A stretch of DNA of 64,000 nt. It comes from Staphylococcus equorum. GTDB taxonomy: Bacteria > Bacillota > Bacilli > Staphylococcales > Staphylococcaceae. Location of the stretch: the NCBI RefSeq assembly GCF_029531845.1, contig NZ_JAMBPV010000004.1, positions 186,001 to 250,000 of the forward strand, read 5' to 3'. The translations under genes were made by a program, and so were the position numbers. Shown piece after piece: positions 40,226 through 50,885 of this stretch; within the stretch, counting starts at the first letter, position 1, and every line of letters begins with the position of its first letter. The notes beneath the pieces are model-generated. The model was not told where the DNA came from, ran no database searches, and saw only the letters and a list, made by a program, of their open reading frames with translations.

Positions 40226-41311
40226 CTAATCTTTGACGTCACTATTAGCTGCTTCAATGAGCTGTTGTCTATACCGGAAGACATTACGAACGATAGATTT
40301 AATAACAGCATATAGCGGTACAGCAACAAGAATGAGTACAAAGCCACCAAGATTACCTGCTGCTAAAATCACAACAATAATTGTTAATGGGTGAATATTT
40401 AAAGATTTACCCATAACATTTGGAGTAATGACATTTCCTTCTAGCTGTTGAGCAATCAGTGTAATGATACAGACCCATATAAATATTGTCGGGCTTTGTA
40501 TAATACCAATAATTCCAGCTGGTACAAATGCCATCCAAGGGCCTAAGAATGGGATCATATTGGCAAGACAGGCAAACATAACAAGTAACAATGTATAGTT
40601 AAGTCCTAAAATAGAATAACCAATATATAAAATAACACCTAAAATAATACTTACAGTTACTTGACCTTGAATATAAGATTTAACTGTTTCGTTTAAGTCT
40701 TTCAATAATTCAACTACGAATACTTTTCTATCTCCTTTAAACAATCTTGCAATAAAAGGAATGAACCTTTCGTGGTCTTTTAACATATAAATTAGGAAGA
40801 ATGGCACCATGATGAGTAGAAACATAGTAGAAATAAATGATGTCACGAATCCTAATGAGTTAGATAATATACTAGTAGCTCCATCACTCATTGACTTAAT
40901 CATATTATTAATTCTGTCTGTTACATCTGCTGGTAATCTTTCCATTTGATCTAAAGCAAAGTTAACAATGTGTTGAACTTCATTTTGTAGTGATGGGATT
41001 TGTTTAATTAATTTTGAAATTTGTTCTATTATCAGCGGTGCCAGATAACCTACAAAACTGCTTATAATAATGACTAACCCAATCAGGATAATTGTGATAC
41101 TACCCCAACGTGGAACTTTGTTTTTTTCAAGTATTTTTTGAAAAGGTAAACAGATATAGAATAAGAAGCCACTAAGTAATAGTGGTAACAATACTGATTG
41201 AATAATAACCATAAATGGTGTGAAGACACTATGGACTTCCATTACTAATTTGATTAGCAAAAACAGGATAAGTAAGGCAACACCTGTTCTAAACCAAACC
41301 TTATTAAGCAT
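40226..41311 (-). CDS. AI-2E transporter family (UPF0118) membrane protein
   Basis: A 361-residue protein with about seven or eight membrane helices and the family-typical large central loop. Recognisable blocks are VPRWGSITIILIGLVI, LKDHERFIPF, YIQGQVTVSIILG, NMIPFLGPWMAFVPAGIIG and GNVITPNVMGKSLNIHPLTIIV. Despite the family name, members are often cation/proton antiporters or exporters, so transport of AI-2 should not be assumed. Start follows AGGAGG. Monocistronic. Confidence 0.88.
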   Translation of the reverse strand: MLNKVWFRTGVALLILFLLIKLVMEVHSVFTPFMVIIQSVLLPLLLSGFLFYICLPFQKILEKNKVPRWGSITIILIGLVIIISSFVGYLAPLIIEQISKLIKQIPSLQNEVQHIVNFALDQMERLPADVTDRINNMIKSMSDGATSILSNSLGFVTSFISTMFLLIMVPFFLIYMLKDHERFIPFIARLFKGDRKVFVVELLKDLNETVKSYIQGQVTVSIILGVILYIGYSILGLNYTLLLVMFACLANMIPFLGPWMAFVPAGIIGIIQSPTIFIWVCIITLIAQQLEGNVITPNVMGKSLNIHPLTIIVVILAAGNLGGFVLILVAVPLYAVIKSIVRNVFRYRQQLIEAANSDVKD

Positions 41312-41454
41312 AGGACTTTTCCTCCTAAAAAATCGTATTTGAAGTACTATTTAGTATATCTCAAATAGTCACAGAACAAAAGATAAAAATTGATGTCAAT
41401 TCGTTGAATAATTAAATCGATTCGAATTACTTTATAGAATATTAAGGGAAGTCA

Positions 41455-41479
41455 CATTATACATTAAATAGTGTAAAAT
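41455..41479 (+). promoter_or_regulatory. Possible auxiliary operator upstream of the AGCS symporter
   Basis: CATTATACA (41455-41463) and TGTAAAAT (41472-41479) repeat the half-sites of the operator at 41595-41625, but in everted orientation and about 140 bp upstream. Confidence 0.35.
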
Positions 41480-41573
41480 TATTTCTTTGGAGCATTTAAG
41501 TTATTGAAAAATTTTATTATTAATTAAAAAATAGAAATATATAAATTGTGAAAAAGATAACTTATGAAATGCG

Positions 41574-41602
41574 TTGCACGGAATATTTTATATGTGTATA
41601 AT
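41574..41602 (+). promoter_or_regulatory. Promoter of the AGCS symporter
   Basis: TTGCAC (41574-41579), 17-bp spacer, TATAAT (41597-41602). This position shows that in-frame codons at or before 41602 cannot be the start, and supports ATG 41652. Confidence 0.78.
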
Positions 41603-41625
41603 GATTAAAAATATATCATTATACA
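41595..41625 (+). promoter_or_regulatory. Strong palindromic operator over the AGCS -10
   Basis: TGTATAATGAT (41595-41605) and ATCATTATACA (41615-41625) form a perfect 11-bp inverted repeat around 9 nt. The left arm contains the -10 hexamer. This is the form expected for a dimeric repressor site. The regulator is unknown and not encoded next to it. Confidence 0.7.
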
Positions 41626-41651
41626 TAATGGTACAACAAGGGGGATACGTT

Positions 41652-43223
41652 ATGTTAGAGAGTTTACTTACGTGGTTGTATGATATTGTATGGAGCAAGC
41701 CTTTAGTCTATGGTTTGTTACTTACAGGGGTATTGTTTTCATTTATGATGCGCTTTTTCCAAGTTAGGCATTTTAAAGAAATGATACGTCTAATGTTTCA
41801 AGGGGAGAAATCACCTACTGGTATATCCAGTTTCCAAGCGATTGCGCTATCATTGGCAGGTCGTGTAGGGACTGGTAATATCGTAGGTGTGTCGACTGCC
41901 ATATTCATTGGTGGTCCTGGTGCAATATTCTGGATGTGGGCGTCAGCATTTTTAGGGGCTGGTAGCGCATTTATTGAATCTACACTCGGTCAGATTTATA
42001 AAAGGGAAGAAAAGGGGCAATACCGAGGTGGTCCAGCATTCTATATCGAATATGGTATCAAAGGTAAGCTCGGCAAAATCTACGGTTTAATCTTTGCTGT
42101 AGTAACAGTAATTTCAGTAGGTCTATTATTACCAGGTGTTCAATCCAATGCAATTTCTAGTTCAATGAAAAATGCGTTTAGTTTTGACCCTTGGATAGTC
42201 GCAATATTTTTGGCGGTATTAATTGCTTTAATCATATTTGGTGGTATTAAATGGATTGCAAACGCTGCAACAGCAGTTGTTCCGTTTATGGCAATTTTAT
42301 ATGTTTTAATGGCAGTCGTTATTATATTTATTAATATCGAACAAGTTCCGGCGCTCTTTGCTTTAATTTTTAAATCTGCATTTGGTTTTGAAGCAGCATT
42401 TGGTGGTATCGTTGGTGCTATGATTGAAATTGGTGTGAAAAGAGGACTATATTCAAATGAAGCTGGTCAAGGGACTGGGCCACATGCTGCGTCTGCAGCA
42501 GAAGTATCTCATCCAGCTAAACAAGGGCTAGTACAATCATTCTCAGTATATATTGATACACTCTTTGTGTGTACGGCAACAGGTTTAATTATTTTACTTT
42601 CAGGTACATATAACGTCACTGATGGTGGGACCATGTCAGATGGTAAAGCAAGCATGATTAAAGATAACGGTATATTTGTAGAAATGTCAAACGGGGATAA
42701 AGATTATTCAGGTACAGCAATGTACGCGCAAGCAGGTATTGATAAAGCATTCCAAGGTAGTGGCTATCAATTCGATCCTGCATTCTCAGGAATAGGGTCA
42801 TACTTCATTGCGATTGCACTATTCTTCTTTGCCTTTACAACAATATTGGCATATTATTATATTGCTGAAACCAATATTACGTATTTAACTAGAAAAAGTT
42901 CGAAAAAAATGACTTTTATTTATATTAATATCACTAGAATTGTGCTCATTGCAGCTACAGTATATGGTGCAGTGAGAACTGCTGATGTAGCGTGGATGAT
43001 GGGTGATTTAGGTGTTGGTATGATGGCTTGGTTAAATATCATTGCTATTTGGATATTGCATAAGCCAGCAATTAATGCCTTGAAAGATTATGAGAAACAG
43101 AAGAAAGCACTTGGATCAGGTAAAAGAGCCATTTATAAACCAGATCCTAAAAAATTACCTAATGCTGTCTTCTGGCACAAAGATTATCCTAAACGACTAA
43201 AAGAAGAAAAGTTTGAGGAATAA
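41652..43223 (+). CDS. Alanine/glycine:cation symporter (AGCS) family transporter
   Basis: A 523-residue sodium-coupled amino acid symporter with about 10-11 membrane helices. AGCS signatures include GISSFQAIALSLAGRVGTGNIVGV, GGPGAIFWMWASAFLGAGSAF, RGGPAFYIEYG and YSNEAGQGTGPHAA. ATG 41652 follows AAGGGGGATA and lies about 42 nt after the predicted transcription start. Alanine, glycine or glutamine are possible substrates; related AlsT takes up glutamine. Regulated by the operator at 41595. Confidence 0.92.
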   Translation: MLESLLTWLYDIVWSKPLVYGLLLTGVLFSFMMRFFQVRHFKEMIRLMFQGEKSPTGISSFQAIALSLAGRVGTGNIVGVSTAIFIGGPGAIFWMWASAFLGAGSAFIESTLGQIYKREEKGQYRGGPAFYIEYGIKGKLGKIYGLIFAVVTVISVGLLLPGVQSNAISSSMKNAFSFDPWIVAIFLAVLIALIIFGGIKWIANAATAVVPFMAILYVLMAVVIIFINIEQVPALFALIFKSAFGFEAAFGGIVGAMIEIGVKRGLYSNEAGQGTGPHAASAAEVSHPAKQGLVQSFSVYIDTLFVCTATGLIILLSGTYNVTDGGTMSDGKASMIKDNGIFVEMSNGDKDYSGTAMYAQAGIDKAFQGSGYQFDPAFSGIGSYFIAIALFFFAFTTILAYYYIAETNITYLTRKSSKKMTFIYINITRIVLIAATVYGAVRTADVAWMMGDLGVGMMAWLNIIAIWILHKPAINALKDYEKQKKALGSGKRAIYKPDPKKLPNAVFWHKDYPKRLKEEKFEE

Positions 43224-43320
43224 CACTGTCTTCAATTTATAAAAAAGTTAAGTTGAAATATTTTAAAATAATGCGTCTCTTGGTACAATGTCATTAAGAC
43301 TACTAGGGGGCGCATTATTT

Positions 43321-44067
43321 ATGTATGATTTTCAACCAGGAAGAATTAATAAAATTAGTTTTCCTAGCGAATTATTAGAAAGAGATGTCACACTATCTAT
43401 TTATTTACCAAAGGATTTTTCAGAATTATTTAAGTACAAAGTCATATTTTGTTTTGACGGTTTAGATTTTTTTAGTTTTGGAAGAATTCATAGAAGTTAT
43501 GAAAGTTTACGTGAAAAAAATGAAATTGAAAAAGCAATCTTTGTTGGTTTTCATTATGAAGATGTTGACAAACGACGTGCAGAATTTCATCCACAAGGTG
43601 CACGTACACATTTAACTGTAAAAGCAGTAGCGAATGAAATTTTACCTTTTATTGATCGAACGTTTCCTACATATAAAGTAGGTAATGCACGCATATTACT
43701 TGGAGATAGTTTGGCTGGAAGTGTTGCGTTAATGACAGCTTTATCTTATCCAAGAATCTTTAGTCAAGTCGGCTTATTGAGTCCACAACATGACGAAGTG
43801 ATTCAAACTTTAATTGAACGATGTCAATTTCAAGAGCAGTTAACAATATGGCATGCTGTTGGTTTAGAAGAAGACGACTTTGAGTTACCAACAAACGGTA
43901 AGCGTGCAGATTTTCTAACGCCTAACCGCGAACTGAAATCTATTATTGAAGCAAATAACTTCACGCATCATTACATAGAGTTTGAAGGCGGCCATAGATG
44001 GAAATCATGGAAGCATTTACTCGATGATTTACTAAAGTATTTTTTGTCAGATAATATTTCGTTTTAA
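43321..44067 (+). CDS. Esterase-family alpha/beta hydrolase
   Basis: A 248-residue protein of the esterase D/enterochelin-esterase-like family. The nucleophile elbow is GDSLAG (LLGDSLAGSVALMTAL), the oxyanion/N-terminal strand FCFDGLDFFS and the C-terminal histidine in EGGHRWKSW complete a likely Ser-Asp/Glu-His triad. No signal peptide. ATG 43321 is used because an extended -10 (TGGTACAAT, 43281-43289) falls on an upstream in-frame GTG. Substrate unknown. Confidence 0.85.
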   Translation: MYDFQPGRINKISFPSELLERDVTLSIYLPKDFSELFKYKVIFCFDGLDFFSFGRIHRSYESLREKNEIEKAIFVGFHYEDVDKRRAEFHPQGARTHLTVKAVANEILPFIDRTFPTYKVGNARILLGDSLAGSVALMTALSYPRIFSQVGLLSPQHDEVIQTLIERCQFQEQLTIWHAVGLEEDDFELPTNGKRADFLTPNRELKSIIEANNFTHHYIEFEGGHRWKSWKHLLDDLLKYFLSDNISF

Positions 44068-44152
44068 TAATCTGAATAAAATTTAGTTTAAAGTAACGAA
44101 TTTTTCAGAAATTTGATATAATGTAATTATGTTAAACAAAGGAGGAATTTAA

Positions 44153-44662
44153 ATGATTTTAGGATTAGCATTAATTCCGTCAAAAGCGTTTCAAGATGAA
44201 GTGAATGCATATCGTAAGCGTTATGATGCTCACTATGCGTCAATTATGCCGCATATCACGATTAAGGGGCAATTTAAAATAAACGATAGCGATTTAGAAT
44301 CTGTCAAAGAGACGATTAAATCTAGACTTGAGGGTATACCAGCAGTTGATGTTCATGCAACAAAAGCATCGAACTTCGCGCCGATTACCAATGTCATTTA
44401 TTTTAAAGTTGAAAAAACTGAAACTTTAGAAAAATTATTCTACAAATTTAACAATGGTGATTTCCATGGCGTTCCGGATCACTCATTTGTACCACATTTC
44501 ACAATTGCGCAAGGGCTAACAAGCCAAGAGTTTGAAGATATTTATGGACAATTGAAATTAGCGGGCATTGATTATAAAGAAACAATTGAACAACTTTCTT
44601 TAGTTTATTACGATGAGAAAGATGAAAAATGGAAAGTATTAGATAACTTTAATTTAGCTTAA
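44153..44662 (+). CDS. YjcG-type 2H phosphoesterase (2'-5' RNA ligase family)
   Basis: A 169-residue member of the 2H phosphoesterase superfamily. The two HxT motifs are HITIKG (about residue 43) and HFTIAQ (about residue 120), which form the active site for cyclic phosphate or 2'-5' bond chemistry. Length equals the staphylococcal YjcG-like protein. Start ATG follows AAAGGAGG. RNA repair or nucleotide processing is plausible, not shown. Confidence 0.88.
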   Translation: MILGLALIPSKAFQDEVNAYRKRYDAHYASIMPHITIKGQFKINDSDLESVKETIKSRLEGIPAVDVHATKASNFAPITNVIYFKVEKTETLEKLFYKFNNGDFHGVPDHSFVPHFTIAQGLTSQEFEDIYGQLKLAGIDYKETIEQLSLVYYDEKDEKWKVLDNFNLA

Positions 44663-44715
44663 AATAATACCCCATTAGTAGCATCTATGATTGCTTACGA
44701 TTAAAAAATGGAATT

Positions 44716-44756
44716 AAATAAGGAGTCACTAACAACTTGTTAGTGACTCCTTATTT
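44716..44756. terminator. Bidirectional terminator between yjcG-like and ltaA
   Basis: A perfect 18-bp stem (44716-44733 with 44739-44756) and 5-nt loop; the arms begin with AAATAAGG and end with CCTTATTT, giving T-rich tails on both strands. Confidence 0.9.
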
Positions 44757-44781
44757 TGTGGCTATAATCTTAGTGAAAATA

Positions 44782-45984
44782 TTATGAGTTAAGATTATAT
44801 TTTCTTTTTCTAATAAAATATAGACCATAGAATATAGCTAAGAATAAGAATAATAATGCTGAGAAATAAAATGTATTATTTACAGAAGCTGTGAATTGGG
44901 TGATTAAACCACCGACAAGTGGGCCAATCATTGAACCAAAGCCTTGTACACTGTTAAATACACCCCAAGTTTCTTCTTGTTCATCTAAATGGATATGGCT
45001 TGCCATAAATGTGTTCCACGCCGGTAGTAATATACCATACATCAGACCAATGAAGACTGCTAATATCCATACAAGTGCAATATCTGTAATTAGTGATAAA
45101 GCAAATATCATTACCGTATATAGCATAAAACCACCAAAAATGACACTGTACATAAATAACGTGCCATGTTTATCAATGACTTTTGATAAGAAGAGCATTG
45201 AAACAGCACAACCAATACCACCAAAGACAAGCGCCATAGTGTATTCTACTGTAGAGACACCGACAACTTTCGTGGCATAAGTAGGTAGGATAGGTACTAA
45301 CGCCGTGATTGAAGCACCTTGTAACAAAATACCTGGGAATAAAATTAAATGACGTTTTGTAACATCTACGATTTGGCCTAATTGTTGCTTAACTGGTCGA
45401 GTATTATAATTCGTAAGTCTTATTTTCACGAAGTAATATAAAATCCAAGCAATAAGCACCACCAACGACATCATAAACGCAAATTTCGTCGGATGGAATT
45501 TGAAGATAAGGTTCATACCAACCATACCGACAAGTAAACCGAGGAGCCATGAAAAATAAACATAACCCATTTGTTTGCCACGATTTTTCTCATCAACACT
45601 TGCAAGCATAATGACCCATATAGGGCTGACAGCTATACCAAGGAGTACTGCACTGATAATTAGAACAATCGGAGAAGTCGGGAACCAAATGACTAAGAAC
45701 AAGCTTCCGAATGCAAGTAGAAAACCTAATGTAAGCACGAGTTTTGTGCCTAAACGTTTAAGTAAAAAACCAATGACAAAGTTGGTTGTTGCATCAGCAA
45801 TAAAATGAACAGAAATAGCGATAGATGTGACACCTACCGCTATTGAGGTTGCTGTTGGAAGTAATGCTAAGTAACTTAATATATACATACCTCGGGCAAA
45901 CTCCATTAAGAACAAAATTACTAACAAGATTATAAAGTTTTTATTTGAATGATAATTATCTTTATTTAACGAAGAGCTTTGCAT
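44782..45984 (-). CDS. ltaA: LtaA, glycolipid flippase for lipoteichoic acid
   Basis: A 400-residue MFS protein that flips the diglucosyl-diacylglycerol anchor of lipoteichoic acid across the membrane. It has 12 hydrophobic segments and the block [20 protein letters not shown], typical of LtaA. ATG 45984 is preferred: it gives near the S. aureus length (396) and a start resembling MQ-SSLN. It overlaps the ugtP end by 23 bp, matching the known ugtP-ltaA operon. Confidence 0.93.
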   Translation of the reverse strand: MQSSSLNKDNYHSNKNFIILLVILFLMEFARGMYILSYLALLPTATSIAVGVTSIAISVHFIADATTNFVIGFLLKRLGTKLVLTLGFLLAFGSLFLVIWFPTSPIVLIISAVLLGIAVSPIWVIMLASVDEKNRGKQMGYVYFSWLLGLLVGMVGMNLIFKFHPTKFAFMMSLVVLIAWILYYFVKIRLTNYNTRPVKQQLGQIVDVTKRHLILFPGILLQGASITALVPILPTYATKVVGVSTVEYTMALVFGGIGCAVSMLFLSKVIDKHGTLFMYSVIFGGFMLYTVMIFALSLITDIALVWILAVFIGLMYGILLPAWNTFMASHIHLDEQEETWGVFNSVQGFGSMIGPLVGGLITQFTASVNNTFYFSALLFLFLAIFYGLYFIRKRKYNLNS

Positions 45985-47137
45985 ATAAAGGAACCTTTCC
46001 GTAAACTTCTTCATAGCGTGATGAATGATCTAGTAAATTTAACAAGTCATTACATAACTTGTACGTTGAATATGGAATTCGAGATTCATTCATAGACTGA
46101 GTCATTTCTGCTATTTTTGATGGTGTATTTGTTAATGTTGCAACTTGCTGAATTGCTTTTTCAGGTGTGTCAGCAATCAAACCAAACCCTTTTTCTTCAA
46201 AGTAATTTGCATTCTCTAATTCTTGCCCAGGAGCAGGATTTAAGAAAATCATTGGTGTCTGACGTGTTAGGGCTTCGGATATTGTGATGCCACCTGGTTT
46301 AGTAATCATCAATTGACTTGAAGCCATCCATTCATTCATATGTTTAGTATAGCCTACAATGAGTACGTTGTCGTAATTTTTAAATTGTGCAGATAACGTA
46401 CGTTTCAATTCTTTATTTTTACCACAAATCATTACGACTTGAGAGTGCGGACTTCGATTTAATATTTCTTGTATCATTTGATCAAAGCCTTTTGATACAC
46501 CAAAAGCACCTGCAGACATGAGTATCGTTGATTTGTTAGGGTCTAAATGATTTTGACGCAGCCACGAAGTTTTATCAATATCATCTTCGAATTTATCTGC
46601 AATAGGGATTCCAGTAACTTTCAAATGTGATTTAGGGATCCCTATGCTAGCAAACTCCTCTTTTAAATCTTCCGTAGCTAGGTAATATCTTTGAGAATGA
46701 GGTGTTATCCAGTTCTTTTGCATTCTATAATCTGTCATTACAGTTGCAATAGGAATGTTCATGTCAAATTGTTCTGTCAAAACAGACATTACTGGTGTCG
46801 GGAAAGTTAGCAAGATTAAATCAGGCTTTTCCTTTAACAGTAAATTTATTAATTTATTAAGTCCATAGTATTTATAGAAACATTTGTCTAATTGGTCGGG
46901 ACGACTATAGTAAAATGCTTTGTACATATTTCTGAAATATTTAAAACTGTTAATGTACCACTTTTTACATATAGAAGTCAGTATTGGATGAGCTTCTAAA
47001 AACAAATCATGTTCAATAACTGTTAAATTGTCTAGATTAATTTCATTAAACTGGTTCACTACACTTTGAGTAACCTGTAAATGACCATTACCAAAGGATC
47101 CAGTAAGGATTAGTATTTTTTTATTCTGAGTAACCAT
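45962..47137 (-). CDS. ugtP: UgtP (YpfP), diglucosyl diacylglycerol synthase
   Basis: A 391-residue processive glycosyltransferase (GT28/MurG-like) that adds glucose from UDP-glucose to diacylglycerol, giving the LTA anchor. Features are [17 protein letters not shown] at the N-terminus, [17 protein letters not shown] in the middle and the donor-site block [12 protein letters not shown]. Same length as in S. aureus. Start follows GGAGGG. Upstream gene of the operon with ltaA; divergent from murE. Confidence 0.95.
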   Translation of the reverse strand: MVTQNKKILILTGSFGNGHLQVTQSVVNQFNEINLDNLTVIEHDLFLEAHPILTSICKKWYINSFKYFRNMYKAFYYSRPDQLDKCFYKYYGLNKLINLLLKEKPDLILLTFPTPVMSVLTEQFDMNIPIATVMTDYRMQKNWITPHSQRYYLATEDLKEEFASIGIPKSHLKVTGIPIADKFEDDIDKTSWLRQNHLDPNKSTILMSAGAFGVSKGFDQMIQEILNRSPHSQVVMICGKNKELKRTLSAQFKNYDNVLIVGYTKHMNEWMASSQLMITKPGGITISEALTRQTPMIFLNPAPGQELENANYFEEKGFGLIADTPEKAIQQVATLTNTPSKIAEMTQSMNESRIPYSTYKLCNDLLNLLDHSSRYEEVYGKVPLYAKLFVK

Positions 47138-47449
47138 TTAAGCCACCCTCCAATAGTATAAATTTAGCTCATGCTAAGTTTAACGCATTTCCTTGACATG
47201 CGAAAGAAAAAACATAATTACTGAAGATTATATCATTTTACATACTGATATGAAATGATTCATACTGATATTCAGAAGTGTGTATGCAGTATATTAAGTC
47301 ATTGTATATTAATACATTACCACGCTTAATATAAATGTATGCTTGAAAAGTAAAAATTAAGTGAATATATAGAAAGTATTAACAGAATAGTTACATAAAA
47401 TTAATAAAGCGGTTTAAAACCAAATTAAACTCAAAAAAATCATGTAATT

Positions 47450-47482
47450 TTCCTATTATAAAAAGTACATATATAATAGGAA
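47450..47482 (+). promoter_or_regulatory. Inverted repeat in the ugtP-murE intergenic region
   Basis: TTCCTATTATA (47450-47460) and TATAATAGGAA (47472-47482) form a perfect 11-bp inverted repeat around 11 nt. Each arm holds a TATTATA/TATAAT sequence, so it could be an operator, divergent -10 elements, or a hairpin. The rest of this 430-bp gap shows a murE -10 (TATAAT, 47534-47539), a direct repeat CATACTGATAT (near 47239 and 47261) and nothing else recognisable. Confidence 0.5.
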
Positions 47483-47567
47483 GAAATTATTAAAATCTAG
47501 ATATTAGATTCTATAAAATCAAAGAAAAACGTGTATAATAGAAGTATTGGAAATAAAGGAGCGATAA

Positions 47568-49055
47568 ATGTTGGATGCAAATTTGTTATTTGAAAAAATA
47601 AGAGTAAAACAAGTTGTCGGTACGTTAAAGAGAGATGTAACAGATATCACAACTGATTCTCGTACTGCACAACAAGGCAGCGTTTTTGTAGCATCAAAAG
47701 GTTACACCGTTGATAGTCACAAATTCTGTCAAGACGTAGTTAACCAAGGCTGCCAAATCGTCGTTGTAAGCCAAGCGCAGGCATTAAACGCAAACGTGAC
47801 ACAAATCATAGTACCGGATACTTTACGCGCAGCAAGTCTATTAGCAAACCAGTTATTTAATTATCCAAGTAAACAACTTGTAACATACGGTGTCACAGGA
47901 ACAAATGGCAAGACTTCAATCGCTACAATGATACACCATATCTATAGAAAATTAGGTAAAGGTAGTGCTTACTTAGGAACAAATGGTTTTCAGATTAATG
48001 AGGAAAAATCTAAAGGCTCTAATACTACACCAGAAACTGTAGCTTTAACTAAAAAAATTAATGAAGCAGTTCAAAAGAAAGCGGAGGCAATGACTTTAGA
48101 AGTTTCAAGCCACGGTTTATCGCTGGGACGCTTAAGCGGCGTTAATTTCGATGTGGCAATTTTTTCAAATTTAACACAAGACCATTTAGATTTTCACGGT
48201 ACAATGGAAGCATATGGCCATGCAAAGTCACTATTATTTAGTCAGCTTGGTCAAGATTTGTCTGAAGAAAAGTTTGTTGTTTTAAATAAAGATGATGAAT
48301 TTTCTGAATATCTTGCATCAGTATCACCATTCGAAGCGTTTACTTACGGTATTAATAACAATGCACAATTTATGGCAGAAGATATAAACGAATCATTACA
48401 GGGTGTGACTTTCAATTTCGTAACGCCAGAAGGTGATTTTTATGTGAAATCACCCTATGTCGGATTATTTAATGTTTCTAATATTATGGCAGCAATGATT
48501 GCTGTTTGGAGTAAGGGCGTCAAGCTAAGTGAAATTATAAAAGCAGTTGAAAATTTAGAACCAGTCGAAGGCAGACTTGAAGTATTAGACGCAACGCTAC
48601 CAATTGATTTGATTATTGATTATGCACATACAGCTGATGGTATGGATAAATTAATCGATGCAGTTCAACCTTTTACTTCACAAAAATTAATTTTCTTATG
48701 TGGTTTGGCAGGAGAACGAGATATGAGCAAAGCGCCTGAAATGGGACGTATTGCATGCCGTGCGGATTATGTGATCTTCACACCAGATAATCCAGCAAAC
48801 GATGATCCTAAAGTGTTAACACATGCACTGGCACAAGGTGCGACACATCATAATTACATTGAGTTTGATGATCGTGCATCAGGAATACGCCATGCGATTG
48901 ACATCGCAGAACCTGGAGATACAGTAGTGTTAGCTTCAAAAGGCAGGGAACCATATCAAATTATGCCTGGCCATGTAAAAGTACCTCATAGAGATGATTT
49001 AATTGGTTTAGAAGCAGCATATAAAAAATTTGGTGGTGGGCCTGTTGAAGATTAG
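47568..49055 (+). CDS. murE: MurE, UDP-MurNAc-tripeptide synthetase (L-lysine adding)
   Basis: A 495-residue Mur ligase that adds L-lysine to UDP-MurNAc-Ala-Glu for peptidoglycan. The ATP loop is [10 protein letters not shown] (about 110-119), then NTTPE, EVSSHGL and the substrate motif DNPAND, the lysine-type form rather than DNPR of diaminopimelate enzymes. AAAGGAG lies 6 nt before ATG 47568; a TTG immediately after it is the homologous start in S. aureus. Its end overlaps the next gene. Confidence 0.96.
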   Translation: MLDANLLFEKIRVKQVVGTLKRDVTDITTDSRTAQQGSVFVASKGYTVDSHKFCQDVVNQGCQIVVVSQAQALNANVTQIIVPDTLRAASLLANQLFNYPSKQLVTYGVTGTNGKTSIATMIHHIYRKLGKGSAYLGTNGFQINEEKSKGSNTTPETVALTKKINEAVQKKAEAMTLEVSSHGLSLGRLSGVNFDVAIFSNLTQDHLDFHGTMEAYGHAKSLLFSQLGQDLSEEKFVVLNKDDEFSEYLASVSPFEAFTYGINNNAQFMAEDINESLQGVTFNFVTPEGDFYVKSPYVGLFNVSNIMAAMIAVWSKGVKLSEIIKAVENLEPVEGRLEVLDATLPIDLIIDYAHTADGMDKLIDAVQPFTSQKLIFLCGLAGERDMSKAPEMGRIACRADYVIFTPDNPANDDPKVLTHALAQGATHHNYIEFDDRASGIRHAIDIAEPGDTVVLASKGREPYQIMPGHVKVPHRDDLIGLEAAYKKFGGGPVED

Positions 49056-49284
49056 CAGTATAGATTGTAACGGTGTGCATTCAAATTTATATATTTATGA
49101 AAATACGAAATTGCAATTATACTTAATTGCGCTCCCAGAATTAAATTGGTCATTAGAAATAGATACAACACTAAATGAAGATGATATCAATGAAGAACTT
49201 GTGATACACTTGTTTACGTTACTTGACGAGTCTACAGCGACTAAGATTGCCACAGACATTGTCAAATCGATACTTGAGGATTAA
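49045..49284 (+). CDS. YueH-like small protein
   Basis: A 79-residue acidic soluble protein, probably the YueH family. Visible features are [30 protein letters not shown] and a helical acidic C-terminus. The TTG at 49045 is chosen because GGTGGTGGG precedes it and the product then starts MKI, as in Bacillus YueH. It overlaps the murE end by 11 bp and is followed by prfC after 12 bp, so all three are likely co-transcribed. Function unknown. Confidence 0.6.
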   Translation: MKISSIDCNGVHSNLYIYENTKLQLYLIALPELNWSLEIDTTLNEDDINEELVIHLFTLLDESTATKIATDIVKSILED

Positions 49285-49296
49285 AGGAGATTAAAA

Positions 49297-50859
49297 ATGA
49301 GTATAAAGGAAGAAGTAGAATCTAGAAAAACCTTTGCAATTATTTCTCATCCTGATGCTGGTAAGACCACATTAACTGAAAAGTTATTATTATTTGGTGG
49401 TGCAATTAGAGAAGCAGGAACTGTTAAAGGTAAAAAAAGTGGGAAATTTGCAACGAGTGACTGGATGAAAGTTGAGCAAGAGCGTGGTATTTCAGTTACA
49501 AGTTCAGTGATGCAGTTTGATTATGATCACTATAAAATTAACATTTTAGATACACCAGGGCACGAAGACTTTTCAGAAGACACATATAGAACACTTTTAG
49601 CAGTAGATAGTGCTGTTATGGTAATTGACTGTGCAAAAGGAATTGAGCCACAAACTTTAAAACTGTTTAAAGTTTGTAAAATGAGAGGCATTCCAATCTT
49701 TACCTTTATTAATAAGCTTGACCGTGTTGGTAAAGAACCTTTTGAATTATTAGATGAAATTGAGTCTACTTTAGAAATTGAAACATATCCAATGAATTGG
49801 CCGATAGGTATGGGCCAAAACTTCTTTGGTATTATCGATCGTGATTCACATACGATTGAACCTTTTAGAGATGAAGAAAATACGTTGCACTTAAATGATG
49901 ATTTTGAATTAGAAGAAGATCACAAAATGAAAAACGATAGTGCATTTTCTCAAGCTATTGAAGAGTTGATGCTAGTAGAAGAAGCGGGAGAAGACTTTGA
50001 TAACGAAGCATTATTAAATGGTGAATTAACGCCTGTATTTTTCGGTTCGGCATTAGCTAATTTTGGAGTTCAAAACTTCTTGAATGCTTATGTAGACCAT
50101 GCACCAATGCCGCATAGTCGTCAAACGAAAGAAGAAGTGGAAGTAAAACCTTATGATTTAGATTTTTCAGGATTTATTTTCAAAATTCAAGCGAACATGG
50201 ATCCTAAACATAGAGACCGTATTGCCTTTATGCGTGTGGTGAGTGGCGCATTTGAACGTGGCATGGATGTCACATTACAACGTACGAAGAAAAAACAAAA
50301 AATTACACGTTCAACATCATTCATGGCAGATGATAAAGAAACAGTAAATCATGCAGTAGCTGGAGATATCATTGGTTTATATGATACAGGTAACTACCAA
50401 ATTGGCGACACTTTAGTTGGTGGAAATCAAAAATTCAGTTTCCAAGAATTACCACAATTCACACCAGAATTATTTATGAAAGTTTCGGCTAAAAACGTTA
50501 TGAAACAAAAGCACTTTCATAAAGGTATTGAACAATTAGTTCAAGAAGGTGCAATTCAATATTATAAAGCACTTCACACAAACCAAATTCTTATTGGTGC
50601 AGTTGGACAGTTACAATTTGAAGTATTCGAACACCGCTTAAAAAATGAATACAATGTCGATGTTGTCATGGAGCCAGTCGGACCGAAAATTGCACGTTGG
50701 ATAGAAAATGAAGAAGAAGTTAAAGATAAGATGAGTACATCACGTTCAATTTTAGTTAAAGATATTTATGAAAATCATGTATTTTTATTTGATAATGAAT
50801 TTGCAACAAGATGGTTTGAAGAGAAGTTTCCAGAAATTAAATTATATGGTTTGTTATAA
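49297..50859 (+). CDS. prfC: Peptide chain release factor 3
   Basis: A 520-residue translational GTPase that recycles RF1/RF2. GTPase motifs are SHPDAGKTT (G1, about 17-25), RGIS (G2), DTPGHED (G3), NKLD (G4) and the RF3-type domain II/III. Start ATG follows AAAGGAG. The promoter of the downstream riboswitch overlaps its stop codon, so terC has independent transcription. Confidence 0.96.
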   Translation: MSIKEEVESRKTFAIISHPDAGKTTLTEKLLLFGGAIREAGTVKGKKSGKFATSDWMKVEQERGISVTSSVMQFDYDHYKINILDTPGHEDFSEDTYRTLLAVDSAVMVIDCAKGIEPQTLKLFKVCKMRGIPIFTFINKLDRVGKEPFELLDEIESTLEIETYPMNWPIGMGQNFFGIIDRDSHTIEPFRDEENTLHLNDDFELEEDHKMKNDSAFSQAIEELMLVEEAGEDFDNEALLNGELTPVFFGSALANFGVQNFLNAYVDHAPMPHSRQTKEEVEVKPYDLDFSGFIFKIQANMDPKHRDRIAFMRVVSGAFERGMDVTLQRTKKKQKITRSTSFMADDKETVNHAVAGDIIGLYDTGNYQIGDTLVGGNQKFSFQELPQFTPELFMKVSAKNVMKQKHFHKGIEQLVQEGAIQYYKALHTNQILIGAVGQLQFEVFEHRLKNEYNVDVVMEPVGPKIARWIENEEEVKDKMSTSRSILVKDIYENHVFLFDNEFATRWFEEKFPEIKLYGLL

Positions 50860-50879
50860 AACTATATTTTGTGTATAAT
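50851..50879 (+). promoter_or_regulatory. Promoter for the terC riboswitch leader
   Basis: TTGTTA (50851-50856), 17-bp spacer, TATAAT (50874-50879); the -35 overlaps the prfC stop codon. Predicted start near 50886. Confidence 0.75.
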
Positions 50880-50885
50880 AACGAT

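Noticed and set aside
41574..41651. In-frame N-terminal extension of the AGCS symporter starting at 41574
   Set aside because: The stretch contains the promoter and operator, and the strong ribosome binding site is just before ATG 41652.
43288..43320. Earlier GTG start of the esterase at 43288
   Set aside because: It overlaps an extended -10 element and lacks a ribosome binding site; ATG 43321 fits better.
47193..47220. Plus-strand TTGACA in the ugtP-murE gap as a murE promoter
   Set aside because: No acceptable -10 lies at 16-18 bp; the murE -10 near 47534 is better placed.
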